Shown: positions 32,142 to 43,796 of the stretch, in pieces
Layout of the letters: each line of letters begins with the position of its first letter
How positions within the stretch are numbered: the first letter of the stretch is position 1
DNA from: Phymatolithon calcareum
Lineage: Eukaryota; Rhodophyta; Florideophyceae; Hapalidiales
DNA: 64,000 bases
Direction: 5' to 3'
NCBI GenBank assembly: GCA_977006965.1
Contig: OZ345365.1
Span: 620,001 to 684,000 of the forward strand
The notes under the pieces: model-generated
The model's database searches: none
What the model was told of the DNA's origin: nothing
What the model saw: the letters and a program-made list of their open reading frames with translations, nothing else
Position numbers and translations under genes: made by a program

Positions 32142-33189
32142 ATCCTTCGTAAAATCGTTGTATGAACTTTCTGTGAGCCTCCATAGCTCCTCATAATGAA
32201 TAAGTAACCACTCTCTCCTGCAGAATTACTACATGCCATGCTTTTCTGCTTGTAAAGATATAAGATTTGTACCTCCATCTACAAAACTTTTCGTTATGCG
32301 CCGTGTTGGAGATGAGATTTTCGTGCTACTTCTTACACAGATTTAGATTTAATTAGCAACAGCACGCATAGCGCGTCTGTGTCGTACAAGGTTTTACACG
32401 TGTGATGAATCTAATATCAACCCTCGTGCACCTCTCTCCACTTTATAGCTATCCATTTTCGAGGAAATAAGCTACATGGACCGAAAAAGGTGGCAAAACT
32501 CGCTACATCAGCACCCCTTGCAAAAACTACTGCGCGATGTGATATGAGCTAGCTAAACCTAAATACAAACCCAGGACGTCAGTACATGAGCAATAATGAA
32601 GATAGTAAAACGTCGACCGACTCTTTCTCTACGCAACGCACTCTGCACCTCGTCGAATTCGACTGTTAAGCCGTCTGAAGTCATGGAGAAGAATGATCTC
32701 GTGCTAAAGGAGGGCGACTAACTTAGAGCACACTTTGACGGCGTTTTCAATCTCGTAATCGCCCACAACACGTTTATTAGCAAGGAACATCTCATAGAAG
32801 TGCGTGATGCTAATCTGCAGCTAGCTCAGAGTTTGTGCCTTCCGTGTGAATGTCCGTGTCCTGCCGAGCGTTGACGGAGTTAAAATCATCACGGTTTCAG
32901 GAAACAGCTGTGCTGGCGGCTCCTCCAGGTTGCACCAGTTCAGTACGAAGATACTCGCGCGTCGGGCGCCCAAGATGACGGACTTTATCCCTACAAAAGA
33001 CCGAGTTAGCGGAAACGCCGCCCAGCCAACGGAGGTTGTCCGCAAACTATGTGGTATCTCGTTAAAGTCAATACAAGGGCACAGAATAGTCGCTTCGAAG
33101 CAGAGCAAGAACGTCTACAACCTGGCTCAAATCGGATTACTGCGCTCGTACTTGACCGCAGTACAACAGCGCGACATCTGTTGGTGCAA
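32142..33189. other. Unassigned, with one open frame
   Basis: A + frame at 32846-33229 (about 127 codons, non-ATG start) and a preceding open stretch (about 32700-32870) are the only coding-like parts. I recognise no family. Confidence 0.25.
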
Positions 33190-33394
33190 GGTTAGGGAAT
33201 GGATGAGGAGAGTGGAAAAGTTTCGTTGAAAGAAAATGGTTGAGTAGAAGCTGAGATAGGTGAAAATATGTTCCTTGGTTTATTCACTTGACGGATCTCA
33301 GGTCGAGCATATATAGACCTGAAATCCGGACCAGACTTGATCAAAACCCTAATTGACGACGGAGACACTCTAACCCTAAACAAATTTGTCATAA
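33190..33394 (-). mobile_element. Partial LTR, family A
   Basis: Begins GGTTAGGGAATGGATGAGG (the first about 10 bp of the LTR are missing) and includes the TATATAG box and GACGACGGAGACAC. It stops abruptly after TTTGTCATAAT, so the U3 with its G-boxes is gone. Confidence 0.75.
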
Positions 33395-33549
33395 TAAGGA
33401 ATAGGTTTCCGTTTTCACCATGCATCGCAGCGCATTGAATGGAGGAACAGGGAGTCCAAATATGGAGTTGCAGTCAGGTGCCTTTTCAACTCGATCGTTC
33501 GCAAATTGCACTATCATCCTGCTCTTTACAGTGCTTTGTGAGTGAACGT

Positions 33550-34737
33550 GGTGCGCCATGGATATTGCACTGCGTCAAGAACACGAAAATAGTCATTCTG
33601 GCCAAGCAGCGGAAAGAATGCCTAGCACATCTCCCATTCTCAGCAAAGACCAAGCAATTCTTGCCGTTTCATCGATTACCTCCAACTGCGTGTGTGCATT
33701 TCATCTAGTGAAGTGCGAAAGCTTTCGCAAGGTTCGAAATATCAGATCGAAGCACTTCGACGGATACTTCGTGATTTGCCATTTGAACACAATGCGTCAT
33801 GCAGGATGGCTCTTATTCCAATATGTCATGAGCTCTGGATGCAAAATTTGTAATGTGCGGTTTTCTTTCAATATCTCCAATGGGGGCACTGGTCGTCTCG
33901 AGCGACAAATGCGACAGCTCGAGTTCTCTAGTGTGCCACACATCACACTCACTCGTCATCTTCTAAGCAACACACAAGAGAATATTCCACACGCAGCTAC
34001 ACTAGCAGTCGTGCAGGATCTTCGCCGTGTTTCGCTCACAGATGGAAAGGATGGGATAGCAAAGTATGTGCAAGCAGTTTTTCGTACCGGTCAATCAGTA
34101 CCAGTATGGACACTATTGATGTGAAGTGCTTGCTGCCTTCTGCAAAATCATTAACTCGCGCTAATGATCAGAAGGGGAAAGATATTCGGAAAATTTTTGC
34201 CACTCAGCCGAATCTTAATGTGCTTAAGCTTGGAGGAGCTGTTACGACCTACGGTCTCACTCTTAATGTTTAAGGAAAGCACTTCTATGACCTTACGTTG
34301 CACTATATATTCATTGATGAACACAAAACGTCGAATCTCGTGCCAAGTTTTGCGATTCGCAACCGCACATTACTACTTGTGGAAGGGCCTGAGCGCGAAA
34401 ATGCATGCAATATTCGTGAAACTTTCAATGAAGGACTGCAGTCGTATCACAGAACCACTATCGGATCGTTGACCTCGAGGTACACCATGGTAACTGACAG
34501 TGCCTCTGTGATGGCTCGCGTTCCTCTCTCCTCAGGCAATGGACCACAGTCCATGCATAGTGAGAAATGGATGCCTTGAGTTGTACATATGTTTAACACT
34601 GCAATGAAAGTTTGCATGAACGATTTAAAAGGTGATACAATCTTGGAGATCATTGCCCACTATTTCAAGGGCGTTAAGAGAATTGTACAAGAGGCGAAGC
34701 AATCGGGGTGGAACTTGATGTTTTAAGATGGAAATGC
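33550..34737 (+). pseudogene. hAT-like transposase with BED zinc finger, broken
   Basis: The N-terminal BED-type finger is recognisable from CKICNVRFSFNISNGGTGRL (C-x2-C) with a degenerate His end. A KDIRKIFATQPNLNV segment follows. The core is found across frames: FYDLTLHYIFIDEH, LLLVEGPERENACNIRETFN, TTIGSLTSRYTMVTDSASVM (conserved Asp), VHMFNTAMKVCMND and IVQEAKQSGWNLM. At least three frame changes and stops. hAT transposases cut and paste with 8-bp duplications. The terminal inverted repeats were not located. Element B's LTR interrupts the downstream side. Confidence 0.65.
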
Positions 34738-35128
34738 TAATAGTACTGTCCCATCTCCCCCTGAAAGCTTCCGGGATGGTCAGATCAACACATCTCCCGT
34801 GGAATATTCAGGAACATCCATGGGTGGAGTATCTTTCTCTGTTGGAAGCGATACACTTACCGGCAGTATTGCCAGCCACCGGGAAAGTGCATCTCGAATG
34901 AAATCCTCTTCTGTCTCTGGCAAGAGGAAGTTTTCGCTCATGAGGTATGCTGACTGTTGTCGGAGGTTAGGGAAAAGATGAAGTGAAGGAAAAAGTTTGT
35001 TTCGTAAGATATGGATGACGAGAAGCTGAGATATGTGAGAATAAGTTCCTTGGTTTATTGATTTGGCGCATCTCAGGTCAAGATTATATAGACTTGAGAA
35101 CTCAACTAGACTTGATCAAAACCCTAAC

Positions 35129-36698
35129 GGGGCCTTCCTGAAAACACAAAAACGGGATTTGTGCGTACTAAACCTGTCACGTTTTGGGCACCTGTCACGT
35201 TTTGTGTGGTCGCAAACGCAGTTTTTCTCACTAGAGCCACCCCCTAGTGAGAAAAATTTGGTACCGTCCCAAAACGAGATTTACAGTGAATTGGGGACAG
35301 CTGGCACTCCGCTCTCTGAAACTTGTTCCTTCCACGCTCATGTATCTCCATCCCATTCAATCTCCCTTTCACTTTCGATCAACCCGCTGTCCGACATGGG
35401 CAGTAGTCAAATCTGCTAGGATTTAGCCTGTGCTTCCACCAATGGCTATTGCATGCTATTGCCCCATAAGCGCCCCCTTTCTCTCCTTACGTTCGGCACG
35501 AGCGCGGCACAGGGTCTTGGAGATCACCCAATGCATTGATGACGAAGATAGCGACAGTAATGATGATAGCGTATCTGCAGGTGAGCGTGAAAACGGGAGC
35601 AATTCGTCGCGACAGATACAGCAGGCCCTCCCGCGTCCCTTGGTGCATCGGCGGTAATCCGGAATGCGAAGAGAAACTAGCGATGATGGAGAGTTGAAAA
35701 GTCTTCTCAAGTTGCAGATAGTTCAAGATCAAAACCGGCGAGAAGGGGAGCGCAAGGATCGTGCCGAACAGCGAGAGGAAGAGCGAAAAGAGCGTGCAAA
35801 TCAGTGAAAGGAAGAGCCGAAAGAACGTGCAGAACAGATAGCGGAGGAGAGAGCGAGACGTGAGCGGGAGGATAAGAGGCAAGATCAATTAATGCAAATG
35901 ATGATGGTTTCCCCGAACAAGAAAAAATGAGCGTTGAAGCTCTTGGCTTCAATCTTATGTTACGAATTTCATGTGATAGTCTAATTGTGGAATGAATAAA
36001 CCGATGCTCAAGTCATGGTTGCTCTTGAAAAACGAACATTTAAGTCGACGGTCAGCCGCTGCACACACTTCCACCACGGATACTACTGGATATGCTCTCG
36101 ACTGTGACGATTAAGCACTCCAGTGCAGTAATTGTTGTTAGGGTGAAGATCCAAACTCTATATCTTTCGTGCCGTCTCTGAAGTTTTGTCGTGTATTCGT
36201 TCTGTCACCTCCCAGTAACCAAACATCGGTAAAGAGGAATTTTGAGATCCTACTCACCCCCAAACAGACTGTTGGCTTCTACGCTAATTTGCGGCATAAA
36301 CGTGGTAAGAATTTGGTTCATCCCAATACGACTCACCCTCAAATTGAACAAATAAACGACCCGAGAAGCACAGCAAAACGCCACACTCATGTTCTTACGT
36401 GCATGTGTGAGCGCGAAATGAGAGATGTGGCGCGGAATGGTCGTCTAGCGTTGGATCTGGGTGGCCATTTTCTGTTCTGCTTGCACGGCTCAACCGGTGT
36501 GCCAGCATGTACTGTTGCCATCCAAGATGCTAGAAATGGAAACTTCCAATCCACTTCCGCAGTGGGAATTACAGTCTATAGTACCAATGACGCGCGCAAA
36601 ATTTTGTGTTTCAGATCACACAGGGGTTAAAAAGCACAAAAATCAGTCACGCTCTCCCCAAATACGTCGCGTCTTCTTTTGCGTTTCAGGAAGGCCCC
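35129..36698. mobile_element. 1570-bp DNA transposon with inverted termini (PIF/Harbinger-like?)
   Basis: Termini are GGGGCCTTCCTGAAA at the left and its exact inverse TTTCAGGAAGGCCCC at the right, with partial similarity a few bases inward. Flanks AAC (35126-35128) and AAT (36699-36701) suggest a 3-bp duplication with one change, which would fit PIF/Harbinger. Contents: an acidic stretch (DDEDSDSNDDSVS), then a highly charged coiled-coil segment (GERKDRAEQREEERKERA), resembling the C-terminus of accessory Myb/SANT proteins of such elements. No transposase is seen, so it is non-autonomous. Confidence 0.75.
35430..35930 (+). pseudogene. Charged coiled-coil protein fragment inside the DNA transposon
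   Basis: The + strand reads VLEITQCIDDEDSDSNDDSV, then a stop, then GELKSLLKLQIVQDQN, then runs of RRE/ERK/EER ending near DQLMQMMMVSPNKKK and a stop at about 35928. At least two internal stops. The pattern (acidic block, then long Arg/Glu helix, then Met-rich end) suits an accessory DNA-binding protein's tail. Identity not established. Confidence 0.4.
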
Positions 36699-36989
36699 AA
36701 TAGACGACGGAGACACACTACCCCGAAACAAATTTGTCATAATATCATACGACACGTGTAACATGAACAAATCAAGAATCATCTACTGAGTGAGGGGAGT
36801 ATGCTTATCATACTCTTATCATACTTTGACGCGTGTCTCCACCAATCTTCAGGAATCCAAATTCTGAGATACTTTGTCTTTCGACTTGACACGTGCACAC
36901 GTGTACCGAGACCAAACGTTGATTTTGAAGTGTTGTGCGACTAGTAATCTAAGTAATCACACTTCCAGCACTCCCCCTTCATCGAGAGA

Positions 36990-38104
36990 AACTACGGCAT
37001 TTTCTTGCATACTCCCATGTCTTGAGCGAACTTGGCTGTGTTGACTCGATCCATTGGCTTGGTCAGTGCATGAGCGACCATGGACTACGTATTGCAGTAC
37101 TTGATCGAAATCCTGCCGCTTCTAACAACATCACGGACGTAGTGATATTGAATGTCAATATGCTTGTTGCGCTGAGTTATGGTAGAGTTCCACCCGGTTG
37201 CGATTGAACTCTGACTGTCAGAATACAAAGTCATGAGAGTGGGCTTGTCGAGACCTTGGATATCCGCGATAAGTCTTTACAGCTAGGCCGATTCCTTGGC
37301 AGAAGTACACGAAGCGATATACTCGGCTTCGCATGTTGACGTGGCGACTATAGTTTGTTTCTTCGAACGCCAACTTATGGCTTTCCCCCTCCCCAATCCG
37401 CGTCTGTGTACCCGACTGGAACGAACAAAATCCCACGGTCTCGAGTGCGTGCAATATACCGAAGAACGCGCTTTACACCAATCCAGTGACGCTTGAGGGG
37501 TTTCTCACAAAACGAAGAAAGCTTTCCGACCGAGTCTGAGATGTCTGGACGAGTTCCGACCATTAAGTATATAAGACATCCGATAGCTGGGCGATAAAGG
37601 CCTTCGTCTCCAAGGGACTCGGTGATATCGAGTTCTTCGATTGCGGTGTTCTTATTGCTTGACTCAGTTGGAGTGGGTGCCGGATTCGAGTTTTCCATAC
37701 CGAAGCGTTCCAGCACTGACTGAGCGCAGACCGACTGCGAAAGATGAAGTGTCCGATGTGTGCGATCTCGGCGGATTTCAAGCCCAAGGCATACACTTGC
37801 TTCATCAAGGTCCTTCATCTCGAACCGCTTGTTCAGCTCCCCCTTGATCCATGAAATGGCAGAGATGTCGTTTCCAGCAATCAGTAAGTCATTCACATAC
37901 AGGGCGATGATCATGATGCTGTTTGAATTGTGCCGAACGTACAGACAAGGATCGTTGGAACTGCTTGAGAAGCCGAGCTCCTCGATAAGGAACTTGTCAA
38001 TCCTTGCATGCCATTGTCGCGCAGCTTGATTCAGACCGTATGGTGCTTTCAAAAGCTTGCAAACAAGGTTGGGACACTCGGGATCTCGCAATCCGGCCCG
38101 AAAC
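36990..38104 (-). pseudogene. Element B pol remnant (RT and RNase H)
   Basis: Reads from CPNLVCKLLKAPYGLNQAARQ through YVNDLLIAG, FEMKDLDEASVCLGLEIRRD, RPAIGCLIYLMVGTRPDIS and RVLRYIARTRD to GYTDADWG. A deletion and several shifts then run through RNase H to the end near 37000. The catalytic YVDD box reads YVND, so the polymerase is dead. Everything upstream of the RT palm is removed, because the 3' LTR of element C begins at 38105. Confidence 0.85.
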
Positions 38105-38581
38105 TGTTGTTGGAGGTTAGGGATGCGATAAGGATGATGGAATGGTTTGGTTGAGATGAATTGGTTGAGTGGTTGCTGAGTTGTTGGTGAATGAGTTCCT
38201 TGGTTTATTGCCTTGCTCGACCTCAGACCCTGGCTATATAGTCCTGAATATCAGATCTAAACTAACTCTATATGCTAGATCAAATTATGGGCCCTTGCTA
38301 GACGACGGAGACCAAGTAACCCTAAAAAAATCTATCATAACATTATCATATTGTCATACACGTGTAATATACCAAAACTCATCATTTTCGATGCTGAGTA
38401 CGATGGTATGATTCGTATCGGCCAATCACATCTGCACACGTGTCCAGAAACAAAATTCTTCTCTGAACGTCTCCAAGCACAGCTGTGAGACTTATTTGAC
38501 ACGTGTCGACGTGTACCGAGATCAAACATCCACAAATTAAGTGTGATGCGACTAATACTCCAAGCAGTCACACTTCTAACA
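38105..38581 (-). mobile_element. 3' LTR of Copia element C (family A2)
   Basis: TGTTGTTGGAGG to CACTTCTAACA, 477 bp, inserted in element B. It has TATATAG, AATAAA (minus strand), GACGACGGAGAC and spaced ACACGTG(T) motifs. The polypurine tract lies next to it (complement of CTCCTCCTTG at 38582-38591). It is the A2 variant, related to the LTR at 31709-32141. Confidence 0.85.
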
Positions 38582-38602
38582 CTCCTCCTTGATCGAGGGA
38601 TA

Positions 38603-41181
38603 CTAATACCCTCTCTTCCGTACTGCTATGTCTTGAGAGAACTTGACAGTCTTGACACGATCGAGTGGCTTCGTCAGTGCATCTGCAACCATACACTCGG
38701 TACTGTAGTATTTGATCAACATTTTGCCGGTGGCAACAACATCGCGTACATAGTGATATTGTATGTCGATGTGCTTGTTTCGCTGAGTGATGGCAGCGTT
38801 CTTTCCCATCGCGATCGCACTTTGACTGTCCGTATATAGAGTCATAGGAATCAGCTTGTGGAGACCTTGGATATCGACGATAAGTCTTGACATCCACACG
38901 GCTTCCTTGGCGGCGGCACAAGAAGCGATGTACTCCCCTTCGCATGTTGACGTGGCAACGATGGTTTGCTTCTTTGAACGCCAGCTTATGGCTCCCCGTG
39001 CAAGAAGAAACACATAGCCACTTGTTGATCGCCTTGTCTCACGACATCCTGCCCAATCCGCGTCTGTGTACCCGATTGGAACCAGGCTACCACTTGCACG
39101 GAACAGGATTCAATGGTCTCGATTGCCAGCAATATACCGAAGAACGCGCTTTACACGCATCCAGTGACGCTTAAGGGGTTTCTCGCAAAACGAAGAAAGC
39201 TTTCCGACCGAGTCTGAGATGTCTGGACGAGTTCCGACCATTAAGTACATGAGACATCCGATAGCTGGACGATAAGGGACTTCGTCTGTAAGTGACTCGG
39301 TGATATCGAGTTCTTCAATTGCGATGTTCTTAATGCTTAACTCCATTGGAGTAGGTGCTGGTTTCGAGTTTTCCATGCCGAAGCGTTCTAACACTGACTG
39401 AGCGTAAACTGACTGTGAAAGATGAAGTGTCCGATTTGTTCGATTACGGCGGATTTCAAGCCCAAGTCATACACTTGCTTCATCAAGGTCTTTCATCTCA
39501 AACCGCTTGTTCAACTCCCCCTTGATCCACGAAATGGCAGATGTGTCGTTTCCAGCAATCAACAAGTCATCCTCATACAACGCAATGATCATGATGCTGT
39601 TTGAATTGTGCCGAACGTATAGACATGGGTCGTTGGGATTCCTCGAGAACCCGAGCTCGTCGATAAGGAACTTGTCGATCTTGGCATGCCACTGTCGCGG
39701 AGCTTGCTTCAGGCCGTATAGTGCCTTGAGGAGCTTACACACTAGGTCTGGACGCTTAGGATCTCGAAAACCAGCTGGAACTTCCATATAGATATCTTCG
39801 TCAAGGTCGCCATGCATGAAAGCTGTAACAACATCAATTTGGTGTAGTTCCAAGTAGGATACGAATCGATGTGAACTTAACGACTGGGGCATACGTCTCA
39901 GCATAGTCCACCCCATGCACCTGTCGAAACCCTTTTGCTACGATTCGAACTTTCCGGCCTGTATCCTTGACCTTGAAGACATACTTGCACGGAAGGTGTT
40001 CATGTCAGAGTTGCGCGGATCAAGCTTCCAAGTGTTGTTTTGGACAAGAGACGAATGTTCTTTCTCAATGGCCGGTGACGAGAAGTCGACATTTTGATTT
40101 GAAATCGCTTCCTTGAAGGTCTGAGGCACTTGTTGAGAAGACATATTGCGTTCGGATGCGAGGTTGACAGATTCGAAGGCGAGCATAGCAGTATGTGAGG
40201 GAGCATTCCAGAAGTCAGTCGGTGGTTTTGAGACCCGAGCTGACCTTCGCAGAATTGGTTTGGCGATCATCGGCGTAGTTTCTTCAGATGCTGGTGGAGT
40301 TGTAGGTTGTTCTTCATCGTCCGCCTGGTGCCCTTCTTGGCTGGTAACATCGAGGATCTTGTTGTCCTCCCCCGAAATGTCATGAGCTTCCACCGTATCC
40401 TCACATACTTTGACGTCTGCGTTGTCTGGAGTATCAATGGATACATCCGTTTCAGCTTCACTTAATCCGCAATCTGATTCGTCAAACGTCACATCTCTCG
40501 ACACAATCACCTTCTTGAGGTTCGGATCCCATAGCTTATAGCCTTTGGACGAAGTCGAATATCCCATCATAATGGCCTCACGAGTACGACTGTCGAGTTT
40601 CTTTACCTTCGTTTTCGGAATAACATACCAACACTTTATGCCAAACACACGTAAGTGTCCCAAATCTGGAGCAGCACCGATCCATATGTGATGGGGGGTC
40701 GTGTTCGAAAGACGTCCTCGTGACGTAACTCGATTGCGAACATATACAGCAGTAGCAAGTGCTTCAGCCCAGAACTTCTTGTCGATGCCTCTGTGGTGAA
40801 GCATCGAGCGCACCAAGTTGAGAAGGGTGCGATTCATGCGTTCAGCCACCCCATTTTGTTCTGGGGTGTATGCTACTGTGAGTTGCTGCTGTATACCGTG
40901 TTGTGCCAAATATGGCTTGAACTCGTTGGACAGGTACTCGCCTCCGTTATCTGTCCGAATAGCCTTGAGCTTTGGTGAAGGCGAATAATCCTGAACGTTC
41001 AAATGTTTAAGCTTTCTACCTGTATGGGTTTCAGCGTACTCGTGGAACTTTCGAAAACGCTCAAAGCTCTCTGACTTCTTTCGCATCGTGAACACTGTGG
41101 TCCACTTGCAGTGATCATCAATGAACGTGATGAAGAATTGGGAGCCTCCAAGTGACGGAATGTCGATAGGATCTAAGACGC
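38603..41181 (-). pseudogene. Element C pol remnant (integrase to RNase H)
   Basis: The upstream end is integrase at 41181 (FITFIDDH region). It continues RTDNGGEYLSNEF, TPEQNGVAERMNRTLL, the acidic spacer, KPILRRSARVSKPPTDFWNA and then RT (QIDVVTAFMHGDLDEDIYME). The catalytic box reads YEDDLLIAG. RNase H includes STCEGEYIASCAAAKE and TDSQSAIAMGKNA, ending at 38603. Frameshifts at about 39920-39935, 39400-39470 and 39015-39110 break it. gag, protease and half of integrase are absent, cut off where D's 5' LTR starts at 41182. Confidence 0.85.
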
Positions 41182-41622
41182 TGTTGGAAGTGTGAAGCTT
41201 GGAGCTCTCGTCGCATCACACTTCAATATCAAGGTATGATCTCGGTACACGTGTACACGTGTCAAGTCGAAAGTCAAAGTGTCTCAGAACTTTGAATCAA
41301 GAAGATTGGCAGTAACACGTGTCAGAGTATGATAAGAGAATGATAATCATACCCCCTCATTCAGTAGATAATCTTTGATTTTTTATGTTACACGTGTCAT
41401 ATGATATTATGACAAATTTGTTTAGGGTTAGAGTGTCTCCGTCGTCAATTAGGGTTTTTTGATCAAGTTGATTGAGTTCTCAGGTCTATATAGTCTTGAC
41501 GTGAGGTCCGCCAAGTCAATAAACTAAGGAACTCATTCTCACATATCTCAGCTTCTACTCAACCATTTCAAATCAACCAAACTTTTTCTTCCTCCTCATC
41601 AATAGCCGAACCTTCTTCAAAA
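41182..41622 (+). mobile_element. 5' LTR of Copia element D (family A)
   Basis: TGTTGGAAGTG to a diverged end CTTCTTCAAAA, 441 bp, directly followed by the primer binding site. CACGTG occurs at 41248, 41256, 41316 and 41391; TATATA at 41487; AATAAA at 41518. The U3/R boundary is probably just downstream of the TATA box. Confidence 0.85.
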
Positions 41623-41636
41623 GGTTATGGGCCCAG
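41623..41636 (+). promoter_or_regulatory. Primer binding site of element D
   Basis: GGTTATGGGCCCAG directly after the LTR. Its complement CTGGGCCCATAACC is the anticodon stem-loop of eukaryotic initiator tRNA-Met, not the usual tRNA 3' end. Confidence 0.8.
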
Positions 41637-42131
41637 TCAATGCACCTCAACCACCGCGTCTCATCATCATCGTCATCATCTCCGGGGTTCTCCTTCGCCT
41701 CCGATCTGTCTCTGTCTGATCTTCCTGCTTGCGTATCCTTGTGAAGAATCGTTATTCCTTGCTCGGCCCGCTTCAGGGGATCACTAAGCGTCTTGCAGTG
41801 CGCGTTGTCGGCTGCAGGTTCAGGTGTACCAAAACACCACAAGGGTTTTCCTGTTGCGTATCCTTGTTAAAAATCTTTGATTCTTACTAGGCCCATTTCA
41901 GTATACCACAAAATGTCTTGCAGTGCGTGTTGCCGGCTGCAGGTTCAGGTGTACCAAAACGCCACAAGAGGTATACGGCCATTGAGTCATCCCCCGATCA
42001 AGGTCTAGGTCACATTGACTTGAAGGAATTTCTTATACGGGATAGATTGCCTCGATAGTTAACTTCGGTTGACTCGCAGTGGACTCCCCGAACGGATTTT
42101 CGACAACAATAGAAGACCCACACTCCCCAAA
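41637..42131 (+). other. Untranslated leader of element D with duplicated block
   Basis: It contains two copies (about 41791-41845 and 41915-41970) of a block with GTCTTGCAGTGCG and GGCTGCAGGTTCAGGTGTAC, also found in the leaders of E, F and H. No coding is seen until the gag ATG at 42132. Confidence 0.6.
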
Positions 42132-43354
42132 ATGGACAGCTCGCAAGGAACACTGAAGGTCGAGAAACTCAATGAGACCAATTTCCATGCTTGGAAACAG
42201 AAAATTCAGCCAGTACTATCATTCCGCGAACTTGATGAACACATTGAGGACGATCCACCAGCAGGGGACTCGGACGATTTCACTCTCTGGCGTCGAAGTG
42301 ACAACAAGGCAAAGGCTATTATCGGACTTTCTCTCTCGGATGAACATCTCAAGCATGTGCAAGATGTGAATACGGCCAAGGAAATGTGGCAGTCGATTCT
42401 CAATATCTTTGAACGACATACACTACTGAACAAACTGGCCGCTCGCCGCAAGATCTATAGCGCCACAATGCTCGAGGACGAGAAAATACTTTCTTATTCG
42501 AACCGTACTCGCCAGCTCGCATCCACCCTCAAGTCAATGGGTGTTGTTATCGACGACAAAGAAATGGCGATGGCTGTTCTTAACGGACTTCCGGAACGGT
42601 ACGATAGCTTAATCAGTGCACTCGATGCTCTTGGCAACGAGGATGAGTCATTCTCGCTCGAGTTTGTGAAGAGCAGACTTTTGCAAGAGGAGCAGCGTAT
42701 GTCGATGAGAGTCGAAGCATCAACCGTGAAAGCTGAGATTGCGGCACTGTTCACAGCCAGACGCGATGGAGAACGCATTCGTGATCACTGCGACCATTGT
42801 CATCGACCCGGACATAAGAGCGTTAAGTGTTGGACCAAATTCCCTCATCTTGCTCCGGAAGGATACAAACGTCGGAATGAAAAGCAAACACAACCATCTT
42901 CATTTCTGACTGATGAGTCGGAACCTGTTCGAGTCATGTGTGATTCCGACTTTGTATTCTTGATGGCCAAGGTGCGCAATTCCGACATTTCCGAGAAATC
43001 CAAGTCCTGGATCATTGACTCTGGAAGCACATTGCACATGACGTTTGATCGCTAACTCTTCTGCACGTACACCGAACTGTCCTCTACTGTTGAAATGGGA
43101 ACGAAAGCAAAGGCCACAATCGCTGGAAAGGGTGATGCCATTATTACGATCAATGTGAATGGGAAGCCGTCGAAATGCAAACTCAGGGATGTTATGCAAA
43201 TACCGGACTTTGGATACTCTTTACTGTCGGTAACCAAAATGGATGAGTATGGATATGGGATTATGTTCAAGAACAGTCGTTGCTATGTTAAAGCTCATGA
43301 TGACACGGTTGCTACAGGAACACTTCGCAAGAGTCTCTACTCACTCGATCTTGC
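42132..43354 (+). pseudogene. Element D gag and protease
   Basis: The ATG at 42132 begins the MDSSQGTLKVEKLNETNFHAW gag start. The copia-type gag helical domain follows (KAKAIIGLSLSDEHLKHVQD, LLNKLAARRKIYSATM). Next come a CCHC zinc knuckle (CDHCHRPGHKSVKC) and the protease motif WIIDSGSTLHMTF. A stop follows at 43055 (TAA directly after FDR). The region then reads on through VEMGTKAKATIAGKGDAI and SLLSVTKMDEYGYG to the solo LTR at 43355. Gag packages element RNA and the protease cleaves the polyprotein. Dead copy. Confidence 0.85.
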
Positions 43355-43796
43355 TGTTGAAAGTGTGGAGCTTGGAGCTCTCGTCGCATCACACTTCAGA
43401 ATCAAGGTTTGATCTCGGTACACGTGTACACGTGTCAAGTCGAAAGTCAAAGTGTCTCAGAACTTTGAATCAAGAAGATTGGCAGTGACACGTGTCAAAG
43501 TATGATAAGAGTATGACAATCATACTCCCCTCACTCAGTAGATGATTCTTCATTTTTTCATGTTACACGTGTCATATGATATTATGACAAATTTGTTTAG
43601 GGTTAGAGTGCCTCCGTCGTCAATTAGGGTTTTGATCAAGTCTGGTTGAGTTCTCAGGTCTATATAGTCTTGACCTGAGGTCCGCCAAGTCAATAAACCA
43701 AGGAACTCATTCACACCAAACTCCACTTCTCGTCAACCAATCTTCACCAACCAAACTTTTCCACTCTCCTCATCTTATCCATAACCTCCAACAACA
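43355..43796 (+). mobile_element. Solo LTR, family A, nested in element D
   Basis: TGTTGAAAGTG to CCTCCAACAACA, 442 bp, with 5-bp target duplications CTTGC at 43350-43354 and 43797-43801. CACGTG cluster, TATATAG and AATAAA present. Same family as D's own LTR, and a later insertion. Confidence 0.93.

Larger units (their letters stand above)
34955..36970 (-). mobile_element. 3' LTR of Copia element B, split by a DNA transposon
   Basis: The LTR is family A: left part 34955-35128, right part 36699-36970, ending CACACTTCCAGCA beside the polypurine tract (complement of CTCCCCCTTC at 36971-36980). The two parts join exactly at the DNA transposon 35129-36698. The combined LTR is about 446 bp. It contains TATATAG, AATAAA (minus strand) and ACACGTGT motifs. 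Confidence 0.9.
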
